Below, in pieces: positions 36,549-48,330 of a DNA stretch of 64,000 bases. The notes below the pieces were generated by a model. The model made no database searches. It was not told where the DNA came from and saw nothing but the letters and a program-made list of their open reading frames with translations. The DNA lies in assembly GCF_032854445.1 (NCBI RefSeq), contig NC_088300.1, positions 62,592,984-62,656,983 of the forward strand, read 5' to 3'. The stretch comes from Liolophura sinensis (Eukaryota; Mollusca; Polyplacophora; Chitonida; Chitonidae). The translations under genes were made by a program, and so were the position numbers. Within the stretch, counting starts at the first letter, position 1; every line of letters begins with the position of its first letter.

Positions 36549-37590
36549 CGTTTACCAGCATATATTCTGATCAGAGTGGTGTGGATACTACAGATGTCAT
36601 TTTAAGAAACATCCGCAATAAAAAAAAAGTCAGCAATGGTTTCTTCACACCATACTCATCGGACCCAGAATTTGTTATATCTTTCTTGTCCATTTCTGGA
36701 GTCATACAGATTTGGATAGCTGTTGCCAGTCAGTCAGACTGTCATATGGTGGGTTAAACTGCGTAAAGAACTTGGGCTAATATAATCCACAGGTTGTTTG
36801 TAATTCAGGGCATTTATTCCGCACGTTACCCGGATGCGCAAGATTTACTATTCAATGAATGTGCCGCTTATCGTGATCTTCTCAAAGTAAACATGCTCTC
36901 TTCAGCGTGATTGCCGAGTCAAATGGCAGCATGGACGCGATGTCAGGCAGCTGTAAAAGGACGAGACGGTCGCTGCATACTGATCAACTCCGCTCTGGCT
37001 GCCCAGCGCACACGGAATCGACTCCGGCAGGCGGCAGTCGCCTCGTCTTGACCAGTTCAGTCTGTATAAATCAATTAGCTCAGCCAAGGTTGGCGATCCT
37101 CGGCAATTTTCTGCTTGACTATGTCAGGCTGATTGACCCTAGTCCGAGTGCAGGATAGCACACGTGACGCTATAGCACGGTGCAGCTATATACACTCGTG
37201 TCCATCACCAATAATCATAAATAACCGACAGGACTGGGTCCACAGCCACTTGAAGCTTAGTAGTTAACCTGAGAGCTGGTTTAGATTTAGACAAACTTGA
37301 CCTGAATGCTCTTGAAGGTTCCGCAGTGATTCCTGCCGCCAGCCTTATAAACTTTACAATTCTTACAGGTAAAGCAGAGGTTTCTCTGGTTTGGCATTTT
37401 GCCGATACTTCGTCACGCTTGCCATCAAGAAGTTTTGCCCAAAAGTTGTTGGAGTTGGTATTCAACACACCAGACTGGTCGTTTTTTCAAGAGGCATCTG
37501 AAGAATTTGTAAAGCTGAATAATCTAGTTACCAAGCGGTATTGCAATAAAATTTCAACATAAAATGGTAACAGACTTTAATCAAGTTTAA
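36549..37590. other. Non-coding, nothing recognised
   Basis: Opposed frames at 36902-37158 and 37205-37562 have no recognisable domain. No repeat was found. Confidence 0.5.
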
Positions 37591-37690
37591 CGAAAAGTTA
37601 CAAAGAATATTTCAGTCATACGAGGAGGCCGGATAATGGCGAAAGGAAAACGTGCAGAAACCGGGGGAATAATGAAATAAATTAGTAAAT
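37591..37690 (-). mobile_element. Eroded V-type SINE fragment
   Basis: AAAGAATATTTCAGTCATAC, GAGGAGGCCGGATAATGG, GAAAGGAAAACGTGCAGAAA and CCGGGGG follow the SINE core in order. Both ends are lost. Confidence 0.55.
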
Positions 37691-38915
37691 AAACAAAATT
37701 AACGGAAAAGCGCATACGAGATCATCTCGCACAAGGTGGTCAGAAGTCATTACGTCTGAAGGTTCTAACACTGTTGTGGTAACAATCCGTCAGACAACGT
37801 CTATGGCCGATTCGCATTAACCTTTTAATGAGTACTCCGAGAACATTCCAAACGGCCAGACTGGCTCTTCACGACACTTAAGCGTTCACAAAACTCAACC
37901 AAGACATCAACTCATCAACACATGGATATAAACTAATTCAAGATTCGTTTACATCTGATTCACATCATTTGGTGGTCGTCCGCTGATATCTGGCCACTGA
38001 TCTCGTCTTTAACTTGAGCTTGCAGCATTAAGAAAGAGCGCTATCGGGGGTACAGCGAAGCGTCTCAGCCTAATCAGTTATGATGTGAAGAGATTGCTCT
38101 ATTTCCACTTGTCTTCACATTCCAAATTAACCCAGCTACAATGGTTACTTTCGCCCGAATTCTTCCTGCCAATGACCAATAACCAGCCAATGTACTGTCA
38201 GCCTAACTATAAATCACTACCCAAGCTTTCTGTTTTTTTGGTAAATCCCTTTTTATCATCCAATCACTAATCAGCACTTCGGCACTATTGGGGTTATTCT
38301 GCCCTTGAATCGGCTTTGGCAGGAAACCTCCACTGTCAGCCATCGCCTATCGACGAGTTCCGAGTGCCGTCATCCGATCCGCCATCAAAGATTGGAGCGT
38401 AGCCATTATATCATCAGGAAATGTCTACTTCTCACACGCCGTAAAATCTGCCGCATGGTCAAGCTTTCCCAGTCTCCCGCAGAGACGTGGGCATTGTTAG
38501 TAGAATTGTTGTCTTGGTGTTTTTACAACGCACTGCTGTTGTTTTACAAATAAGCCCCTATTCTCAGTTACAAAGGGAAAATAGGGCTTGGCAAGTCTTC
38601 TATTTAAAGTTTTCAGGTGGCTGATTAAAGCCGGTCACAAATACATACATGTTGCATGATGTTGTTTGCCAATATGCCGTTGGTCGCGGATGTAGCATGG
38701 AAGCCCTGAGTCAAATAGCTATAGTGTTGCTAATGATGTCCCTCTGGAAACGTTTCATGTTTATCACTTCCAAAGAATACTTCTAGCAATTATCGGGTTT
38801 TACAAACAAAAGAAACCACATATGCCAAGGGAATAACGCTCTTTGCATATACCATAACAGCATTCTCTCTTTAACAGTAAATACATAAAGCTTTCCTGGA
38901 AAGTTTGCTTTGATT
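37691..38915. other. Non-coding, nothing recognised
   Basis: Short frames only (38085-38553, plus strand). No features were found. Confidence 0.5.
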
Positions 38916-39005
38916 AATTGTTTGTTTCTGGTTTAAAACCGAACTCAAGAATTTTTCAAACATACGCTGGTGGTGAGATCTAAGAATTTTAACAGAAACC
39001 GGATA
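38916..39005 (-). mobile_element. Eroded V-type SINE tail
   Basis: GGTTTAAAACCGAACTCAAG, AATTTTTCAAACATACGCTG and GTGGTGAG match the tail and core in order, with substitutions throughout. Confidence 0.4.
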
Positions 39006-42000
39006 ATTCTCCAGAAAATGGTGCCTCTTTTGCAGAGGGTAATATTCTGACCAAAGAAACAATGGTTACGTGAGGATCAACGATAAGCGGCTTTAATTAA
39101 AAAAAGTATGAAGTACCAGTGCCTTTATTCAAAAGTCCTTTCAATCCTGAAGAACTGCAATCAAAAATTTCGTGGATATCTCCTGTGATATCTATGTGGT
39201 GCAGGGAGGTAATGCAAATTGGCAAAATATTAAACATTGCTTAAACTTCTCACTACATGTGTTGTGAATATCTTGGTTGGTTCAACAACACTCTTATGCC
39301 GAACGTTTTCAAATGTCAATCTTATTTAGAGATTTTTCCCTTTGAATTTGTGATTTGAATGTCACCTTTTCGAGAAACTAAAGATTTTGTTAACCATGCT
39401 AAGAATAGAATAGAGGAGTTATTATTACTCTACAGCAAGACCGGAACTTACATATTTAAGCTAAGCATGGACTTGGTTTTAACTGCTGTACATATGATAA
39501 AGTAGTTCATATGATAAATCATCGGTTTTAAAACAATCTGCACATGACATTTTCAAATGTGAGTGCTCTGCCTAATAGCTATGTCTAACTGTGACACAGA
39601 GACAAGAACTTATTGCTTGGAAATAATCTTGTGCCCTGAGTACAGTTATCACACAGGGTTTCATTTTGATGTCAACATTTCAAACGACAAACGTGAAAAT
39701 CACAGGCCGGAGGTTATAGGACTAGTTTGAGGCTTTGCCATTGAAGTCTAGGAAAAAGCACTTCGTGCCATATCTGTCAGTGTTAAGCTTTGTGGAAAGT
39801 TTTTATATCCAAAAGAGAAAGCAGCACATATTCGTATAATTTGGCCATTTTGTTTTTGAATGATTTGTAACAATCTTTGAATATAATGTTGCTGTCAACT
39901 TCATTTCAGTCGTTTTGTTTTCTTGTGGCAGACCAGTCCTATACTGATACTATAATGTTGACAGCATATACATTGTTTACGACAAATCCGTGTCAGTAAT
40001 GAAGTTAAGCCCAGCTGTGAAATATCAGGGTGAAATCTGATAGCTTACGAACAGAATTTGAAAAGAAAGAATTTGTTTTGTGGACAATGCTATATCCGAC
40101 ATAACTTCTCCAGGTTTTGTAAAGCATTTGACTAGGTGCTGCTGTGAACTGTGTTAATTATTTAAGTCCGAGGGGTGAACACATGGACGTCCGGGCATGT
40201 ATATGTATTAAAACTAATAACATCTATGCCAGAGAAATTGAACAAACATTGAATTATCTTCTGTAGAGAATTCCTCGAGGAGGAGGCTGTGAGGATTTAA
40301 GCTAAACCCAAGGAAAGCTTCTCAATAGCGGCAACGAAACAGCACTCGTATCGACCTGAATTCCCAAGACAAGCCGAAATCAATTAAAATATCGTTGTCG
40401 ATTACAAAAAAGAGGCGAGATTGAGGGGAATGACTGATGACAGGAGGAGAGGGCAGAAGGGCGTGCAGAAAACACGGCCTGATTCGGATGTGCGTGGAGA
40501 AGAGGGGCTTAGTGCGTTATACCTGGGTCAGCAGGTGCACATAAGAAAAAAATACAACTGTTTAAGTTAGTTTTCATGGATACCGATAGCCTTAATGAAA
40601 TTGTAGATAATTAGAAAACAACACTTGCAATGGAATGTTTTGGGAGTAACTTGTACAATTTGTTTTCATTTTTAAGTCTACGCGAATTGTGTTTTAAGGA
40701 AGTAGGCTACTAGAGAATTTTTCATTTACACACATTGGCAGTCAAGTTTACGGGTAGAGAAAACATCGTACATGCAAAGCCCAGAGTAAAACAAAAATAA
40801 AAAAGAAAAGTGTGTGTGTTGAGGGGGTAGATATGGGAGTTTCCATGGCCATAGTGTCAGCCCGCTGATTTTTTAGTCTGGGACTTCAACGTACGGCCTG
40901 ACTGGAATTGGTAAAGTTAAACAACTGCCTTTCCGTCCAACACACGAAATGAAAATGCCGCGAGTTGAAAAGAGTAACATTAGTTATCAGCCAGTCAAAT
41001 TTCTCGCTGTGACCGTTTGAAAAACAAAAGATGGCGCTGGGCGATAAGGCTACCACGGAGGAAACATGGGTATTTGCATACATTCCTGTCCCTATTTGCA
41101 GAAATCCATCGCCGTCTCTCTTTGTGAAGCTTGTATCCATACTAGGTTCAAATCGTTCAGGCCGTAATTTTATGTTAAAAACTGCATTGAAGTAGACACA
41201 CATGTCGTTCGACCGAGTGTTTGTGTTTCCTGTTCTCGGGCACCAGGCTGATATTCGAACTGCACATAAATGCCTAGAACTTTGAACCAACCGGAAATGG
41301 AACCACCCGGAATGTAGACTTTCTCCTTTATATCTCAAGCTATGCCCCACAGGAGATTTGCACATGCATGTAGAAATACACCATAAAGGTAGGTGCATAG
41401 TTGTATTTGTCAAATTATATCAGTTCTTATTAGTAAAACGATGCTGTTTTTTTAATCTCGGTCAAATGTGTTCCGTAAGACTTATACTGGTATGCATAAA
41501 TATTCATAAAATATTTGTCAGTTGAAGTATTTTATCCTTGCCTACAACCGTCTCTGCAACAGGCTCACAGTATGGACAATACCAAACAGTTGGCCTAGTT
41601 TCTCGTTAATTATGTCTCAAATGAAACAAGAATATTTTGGGCAAACAATTTAACTTAACGGTGTGACAAAGCATTGAGGTGTCAGCATCTTTGTATCATA
41701 TTGTGCCGTTATAATCTTGCTGATTATATTATATGGCTTCCAAAAGAAACCCGAAGATTTGAGACAAATATGTGAGATAACAGTATGACAAAGGATTATG
41801 GTGTCAGTTCTTGGAAGAGGCTTTATATAACCAATTGTGAAAAAGGTGACAGCGGTAATGACATTCGTCACAGATCTGCACAGCCCTGTTCTCATCGGTT
41901 ATACTGTAAGACAGGTGTCACTATAATCTCCTATAATGGACAACCATTAATTACTCCGAATATCAAGCAAAGAACTTGTCATGCATACTTATCAAGTTAT

Positions 42001-42935
42001 TGAGGGTTTACCTCCGGAATGGCGGCCGACCTTTTTGGGATAACGAACGACTGGAAAGATTCTTTATACGCACACAAGTGTGGGGAAGGAAACAGACTCG
42101 GGTTAAGCAGCTGTCTCTCGACGAATGCCTCGTCAGTTCAGCGAAGTTATGTGACAGCAGAGAATACCGGATATATCCAGTACGGGTCATGGTTTGCGCA
42201 GGTTAATGAAGGAAAGCCAACTTTGAATTTTTTTTTTTATAATCTGAACATTTAGCACGAGTTCTGGTACCAACCGGAGGCGGACGGAATCTTTGCCGTC
42301 GACGATTTGTAAACATTAATATAGAGGCTGTATAAACGACAGGTGGTTAAGCTGATCTGCTCTTACCCGAAAATAGCCAATCCTCTTCTTCTGGATTCAG
42401 TCGCTCCTGCACACAAACTAAGTGGGATTGTGCACAGAGGAACACTGGGTGGGGTAATTCAATAAAGATCAGCACAAATACGATTATATCAACCTTTCTG
42501 GTAAATTCTTTAAAATGTAGAAGTTACTTACAAGCGCCATGCTGACTTACTACTTGAACTGAAGAGAGCACACGAAGTACGTAGTGTAAGGAGAGAAAAG
42601 CGGAATCAATAAAAAATATGGCCCAAAGGCTAGTGGGACTAAGTGAGGCTAAAGACTATTACTGACTGTTTTCATCCTACCACACATGAGTTTGTACCAA
42701 ATTGCACGATATGTTTGAATTGAAACAAAAACAGCTAGTTAAATATGATTACCCCGGTAGTTGGCAAGACCAAAACGATCATTATATTAATTGGACTGCC
42801 GTGGGACATGACAAGAAGCGATCAACTGTCCACATTTCGATATCTGGATACTTCATGAGCTATGATTTCAGGCCAATGCATTACATATAAACCCGGTGAT
42901 GTGTGGCAATATCCTGATGTCTAACATTATCAGCT
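39006..42935. other. Long non-coding stretch
   Basis: The longest frame is 40886-41413 (minus, 175 codons, no ATG at its start). Its translation has no membrane segment, domain or repeat that I recognise. Frames at 41650-42255 overlap on both strands. I regard all of these as unproven. Confidence 0.5.
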
Positions 42936-43040
42936 GTGCGTTCAGGTCAAGGCGATAGTAATACACCCGTCAAGGTGCGGTGATATCCTGATGCCCCCCC
43001 CCCCCTCCCCCAGGCCAAAGCGTTAGAAAACACTCGGTGT
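42936..43040. repeat. Partial duplicate unit and poly-C tract
   Basis: GTTCAGGTCAAGGCGATAGT at about 42939, followed by GTCAAGGTGCGGTGATATCC and TGATG, is repeated with changes at about 43544-43600. A run of C interrupted by one T lies at 42994-43011. Confidence 0.65.
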
Positions 43041-43538
43041 TTGTGGTGATGTCACAATGACCCTCCTTATAGGCTGATGTGCTGTGATATGACAATGGTG
43101 ATATCAGTGCTTGGGGTTTAACGTCGTACTCTGCTCGTTTAAACACCTTTTTCAGCCATATGACGACAAAGGAACCCTTAGAGTGCATGTGATGTGCCTC
43201 CTTGTTGCAGGACTTCCACCGCTCTTTTATCTAGTGCTACTTCACTGAGACCGAAGGCAAGTCAACCGCCCCGCCCAAGCCATTATACTGATACGGGTCA
43301 ACCAGTCGTTGCACTATCCCTTTCATGTTGAACGCCAAGTTACAACTTCCTCTTTTAAGGTCTTAGGTGTGACTAGACCCAGGACTGACCCTGGGTCTAC
43401 CGCTCCCGGATATCACATCGACCCTCCTTATATGCTGATGTGCGGTGATATGACAATGGTGATATCACAACGACACTCCTTGTCGGCTGATGTGCGGTGA
43501 TATGACAATGGCGATATCACAATGCCCAACCTGATTGG
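43041..43538. repeat. 52 bp tandem repeat split by a SINE
   Basis: The unit is CTGATGTGCGGTGATATGAC followed by AATGGTGATATCACAACGAC and ACTCCTTGTCGG. Partial or complete units lie at 43041-43106 and 43409-43538. The SINE at 43107-43408 interrupts one unit. Confidence 0.85.
43100..43415 (-). mobile_element. Second copy of the proline-tRNA-like SINE, with target duplication
   Basis: The body (43107-43408) is flanked by GATATCA at 43100-43106 and 43409-43415. The body matches 3545-3836 (TTCCACCGCTCTTTTATCTA, ATTATACTGATACGGGTCAA, GGTCTTAGGTGTGACTAGAC). The tRNA-like head is truncated: the copy stops at CTACCGCTCCC, before the A box. Confidence 0.85.
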
Positions 43539-43576
43539 CCGAGACTTCAGGTCAAGGCGTTAGTGACACATCCGGC

Positions 43577-43744
43577 AAGGTGCAGTCGTATCCTGATGTC
43601 CCATTCACTTCATGTGTCAAAGTGCAGTCGTATCCTGATGTCTCATTCACTTCATGTGTCAAGGTGCAGTCGTATCCTGATGTCTCATTCACTTCATGTG
43701 TCAAGGTGCAGTCGTATCCTGATGTCCCATTCACTTCATGTGTC
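43577..43744. repeat. Four exact-length 42 bp repeats
   Basis: The units start at 43577, 43619, 43661 and 43703. The unit reads AAGGTGCAGTCGTATCCTGA, TGTCCCATTCACTTCATGTG, TC. Differences between units are one or two bases. Frames are open on both strands because the period is a multiple of three. Confidence 0.95.
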
Positions 43745-45285
43745 ACGATGCAACATACTATAGCATCTTCGCCAATTTTCTGCTCTCATGATTTTCGTCA
43801 TAGAAGCTCAAATAAATCAATATTCAAAACGGAAAAAATCTCAGATAACTCAAATACTACTTCTGGGAGCTTTTTTTTAAATTTAGCTTATTGCTGTCCT
43901 CCACAGTTGTCAATTTGACAAACCGCAACGCGGAGATCAAAAGATTTGGATGCCCGCCTCGCAAGCCGAAGACCCACAATCGTGATGGAACATATCAGCT
44001 GATTTTTCAGGATCTGCTGCTCAGCAAAAGGGGGTGTCTTTATATTCTTTACATACATTATACATTATTGCTATATTTACTTTCGTTGTTCTTTCGAGGC
44101 TTGTGTTGAACGTTTTGGAAATTGTTCCTATGGTTATGGCGAACTTAGTCCGTGTTGGATGACGGCTGGCATTCATGTACAAATGTCTTCGCCGACGCGT
44201 AGTTTAGTATTTTGTCAGGTCAGGATACTGTGTTTGGGTGGTGGCGTAGTGTGGCAACACCATGGATATGTCGAAAGTGAGATTGGTGTGGTACAAGGAA
44301 ATCCTTCGTGATATCACCGAACTGTAAAGAATAAGGTAAACACAGAAAGGTACCACCAGTTGATGAACTATAGGCCTATTTTATTGAAACGAATGAGACC
44401 ACCCGCCAACTTCATGCAAGACCACACAAGACAACAGTCGATCGTTTATTGCCAGTAAGGCCACAACAACAATATATGCACTAGAATCCTGAAAATTCCC
44501 TGCCCAAGAATGGGATTGAACAAATGGAGATGCAATATGGACTAGATTTTCACGTACAGTGTCTATAGACAGACTGGCATGCATATGCAAACTTTGAAAC
44601 AACTGCGGAATATATCGCTAAGACATCAGACAGTTTCAGGTTTTTAGAAGTTGCACCATCAGAGCAATGATAGATACAAGATTTTATCGTCGTTGTACTA
44701 GCCTGATGTACTGGCAGAACAAACTAGACGAACCAATCTGTCATTGCAGACGATAGGTATTAAAGCTGTCAGCCATGAAAACTTCATATTCCTGCTAGCA
44801 GTCATTACCACTGTATGGCTCGGAAAATATTTTACCATGTTCACCCTGCATACACTTTAACAAACAAGTTCACCAGTGCCTGGTTTTCATATTGGATCCA
44901 ACAATCTTTCATGTGGATTTTTATCTTGGTATTTACACACATCTGCGAGGTGGGAAGAAAGAAGACGTGCAGATAGACAACAGCTCCTGACCTTTTCTGT
45001 GAAATGCGACATAAATATTAGAATAGCCGATCTAATATCCTTAAAATGACAAAACTAAAATGACAAGTGCACAAGAGAGTTCTTGTTTATAGCCCTGTGA
45101 CTTGGACTCCATAAATTTTAATGAAAAGATAACGTTTTACCCAGACTAAGCCATCACGATATACTATGCATTACTCCTGAAAGAGACAAGAGTCTCTGCT
45201 ATAAGGCGTGAATACATGCGATATGTAATTTTAACATTAGCCCATGGGAACAAGATCTTAGTAGATACGTTGAGCTCCACCTCAG
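43745..45285. other. Non-coding, nothing recognised
   Basis: Short frames at 43891-44109 and 44381-44602 have no protein features. Confidence 0.5.
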
Positions 45286-45675
45286 ATGTGGGTGAAAAGC
45301 ATTGTTTTTGGTGGCTTGTACCATTAATAAATGATATTCTCCAATATGTTCTAAATATGTGATAAAGAAAAGATCTTTTCAGTTGATTATCTTCAGAGTA
45401 AAGAGTAATACTCTACAATATTTTCTTAAATATGTAAAGAAAAAGTTCTGTTGTGGTTCGTCTTTACCATCATGGAAATCGGTCTTCAATCTTTTCTGGA
45501 ATGTGTATAAATAAGTCGTTTTGTGACTTAATTGTAGAAGAAATTATCGTATTGTTGTTTATCTTTACTCTCATCAATAATATTCTACCCTACTATCTTA
45601 TTAGTAAAATGTGGGGAAACACATCGTTATTGTAGCCTATCTTTGCTTTCATGGATAATTTGAGATACAAAGAAA
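45286..45675. repeat. Degenerate tandem repeat, roughly 90-110 bp
   Basis: Four related segments recur: TTGTTTTTGGTGGCTTGTAC at about 45303, CTGTTGTGGTTCGTCTTTAC at about 45449, GTATTGTTGTTTATCTTTAC at about 45549 and GTTATTGTAGCCTATCTTTG at about 45625. Each is followed by a CAT(G/C)(A/G)AT(A/G)AT-like stretch. Alignment by eye is loose. Confidence 0.35.
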
Positions 45676-47565
45676 AACCCATGATTTTGTCTTTTTTTTG
45701 CAACCATGAATTCATACATTGAAAGTGATAAAGCTTGAAAAACTCAAACTGCACAGAAATCCAGTTAGAAGTTTTGTGGACGGGCACTTGCATCATCATA
45801 CGCGAATGGGATACAAAAACATAATCACTACATAATTACTTAATGGTTACTTAGGTAGCCACCGAAATCAAATCAACAAATACAAGCCTGTATTGCAAGG
45901 ATAGCCCACACACATTTACCCCTTGAGATTAAAGCCTTGGAAAAGCAATAATTGTTTAAATGTCGCTTTTTTAAAGACATAAATTGTTTCTGGATTTATC
46001 GGCAGAGCAATCTACGGAACTATGCTGCTTATTGACCAGCGCTCCGACAATGGTACCACCGATTCATTCAGACCGGTTAGCGTAGCAACCAGATCATAAA
46101 CAGCTAAACAGTTCAGCCGTCAACTTTAATATATTCATTCACTTATGAAGGTCCCATTTGTCGCCACACTACAATGAAACAACACGTCATTTCACTCACC
46201 TCGAAACACATAGGAGAACAGCGTCTCTCGACGATACGTCTTGATGCCACAAGCTGCTATTTAGAGATCGGATGAAGTGAATTTCTACTGACAGAGCCAT
46301 CGAGACTCTCGCGCAAAAGTTTCTCAAGAGCTACGAAACGCTCTTATTATCCGCATAGGTGGACTAAAATCTAATATACACACCTTTGTGTGAGGGCAAT
46401 CGAGTAAACCATTTTGACTGGCGCTCACAATTACTGAGTCAGTACAAAACTATCGATTCGGTCCTTGTTATTGGAGTGATAAAAGTATGGCGACACATGA
46501 CACTGTCAGTTTATTCACTCAGGTATTTATTTGATTATGATCGTTCGGATAGGGCTTTGTACATGAGCATTATGTAGGCTTGTTTTATTCATCTAATCTT
46601 CTCGGCGATAGAAACCCTGAAGTCAACCGTTGCTGACATGATTATTGAGAGGTAAAAGTTGTGCAAACATACGGTGTTCTAAACCAGCATGTTCTTAGGA
46701 GACCGGCGTACAAGGTTTAAATAAAATCAAACAAACCCAATGTCAAGTGGTAAGTTATTTAACGCTCAACAAGACGAAACTGCATACTGTGCCGATTTGT
46801 GAAATCGCAGCCCTTGCTTAATGGTGACGTTCAATGCCTCCATTCAAATGCGCTTGGGCACTGCAAATGTATATTGGCAAAGAAAACACAAACATAAAGT
46901 GTATATGGTGGCTGCAATTAGGTATTGTCCAACTGGTTGAAACATCAGGTATTTCAGTGGATCAAAATGGGAGGCGCCAGTCGTTCGAATACACTTGTGC
47001 AGAAGACCAAGACATTTCTAGTGCAGATAGCATCATACAATAACCGCCTACCCTGCTCCAAAAAGCAGATGTGGGACACATTCTCAAAAATCTGTGAATT
47101 TATCTTTTAAAGGCACTGTTTAGCTGTTTAGGTAAACATACCATACGAGGGGAAGTGATTTTAGAGGTAACAAACAATAACTGAATTACTGAAAGTAAAA
47201 AATTCACTTGGCAATGTAGGCTAAAGGCCTTAGATCTCATGCCTGATTTTCAGAAATTCTCGTCGCAATATGTAATATGCTAAAATCGATCGGTGGCGTT
47301 GCTGTCCCTAGCGTGTTATGACTGAATGACCTGTCTTATGTATATGACTGTATATTAAAGTTTGTCCCTATCGTGTTTGCGTTGATGTCCGTCATCTATG
47401 TCATCTCAATCGTCGTCATACACCGTAGTATCATTGATGACATGTATGAAATAAAATGTCATTATCCATCAATCCTTCTGAAGACATCGATATCAATTTG
47501 ATCGATCCTTTTTATATATCAATTAAATGTGTACCCTTTAAATAAGATAATTGATTGAGATATTG
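45676..47565. other. Non-coding, nothing recognised
   Basis: No convincing frame, RNA gene or repeat up to the AT microsatellite. Confidence 0.5.
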
Positions 47566-47582
47566 TTATATATATATGGGTG

Positions 47583-47655
<73 letters not shown>
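47566..47655. repeat. (AT)n microsatellite
   Basis: The run is nearly pure AT/TA, with pure repeat from about 47584 to 47655 and one interruption (GGGTG) at 47578-47582. It ends exactly at the left inverted repeat of the next element. Confidence 0.97.
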
Positions 47656-47657
<2 letters not shown>

Positions 47658-48231
47658 GAGTACGTCTTAAATCACCAAACCTATATATAAATACATAAAT
47701 CTCGAGGTAAATATACTTTTGAACGTGGTACAAAAGTGCAACATATAGAGGAGGTCAAGATAATAAGGTGTTCGATATAAAAGAGGGTGACATCGATTGA
47801 TTGCATGGCATTTAACACAGTCTGTGGCCATTTTCAAGAGTACAAAAAGCTGGAGTGCCCGGAGTAAACTACATTGGCCTTGTGACTAAAGAAGTTTCCC
47901 AAATGTACGATGTATCTCCCATGAACTTCATGTAAGCCGCCTTAAGCGGTTCTACCAGCGATGACGATCCCTCAATCATTGTCACCTAGGCTCCGAGAAC
48001 AGTGGAGAAGGAGGTGCTGTGGTCAAGAGGCCACGAGGCCAGTAACGAGTAGCCAAGATAATACGATAATAAGTAATAAGTTCCACTAGGTCAATTGGAT
48101 ACAAGGCGATGCACTAGTGACCGAGAGCTATAAGGTTAGGTGCCCATGCAGTGTACCACGTTCAAAAGTATATTTACCTCGAGATTTATGTATTTATATA
48201 TAGGTTTGGTGATTTAAGACGTACTCATTAT
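47653..48231. mobile_element. Non-autonomous element with perfect 80 bp inverted repeats
   Basis: Bases 47653-47732 are the exact reverse complement of 48152-48231, 80 of 80. The ends read ATAATGAGTACGTCTTAAAT. The 419 bp between the arms contains no open frame of useful length. If the outer TA pairs (47654-47655 and 48229-48230) are a target duplication, this would be a mariner-type miniature element of 573 bp. That is an inference from the TA and length, as the ends match no family I can name. The right end lies about 100 bp from the Tc1-like element. Confidence 0.8.
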
Positions 48232-48330
48232 TTCATGAACACCATGACTTTCAGGATGAATGGTAAGAAAATAAGGGAGGAGTCTAGGAAATGGAATAAC
48301 ATCTCATTTTGTACACCCTGACAAACTATA

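Noticed and set aside
40886-41413. 175-codon minus-strand frame
   Set aside because: It starts with TTG, has no recognisable domain, and cysteine/histidine/phenylalanine usage looks random. It could be chance in a long non-coding region.
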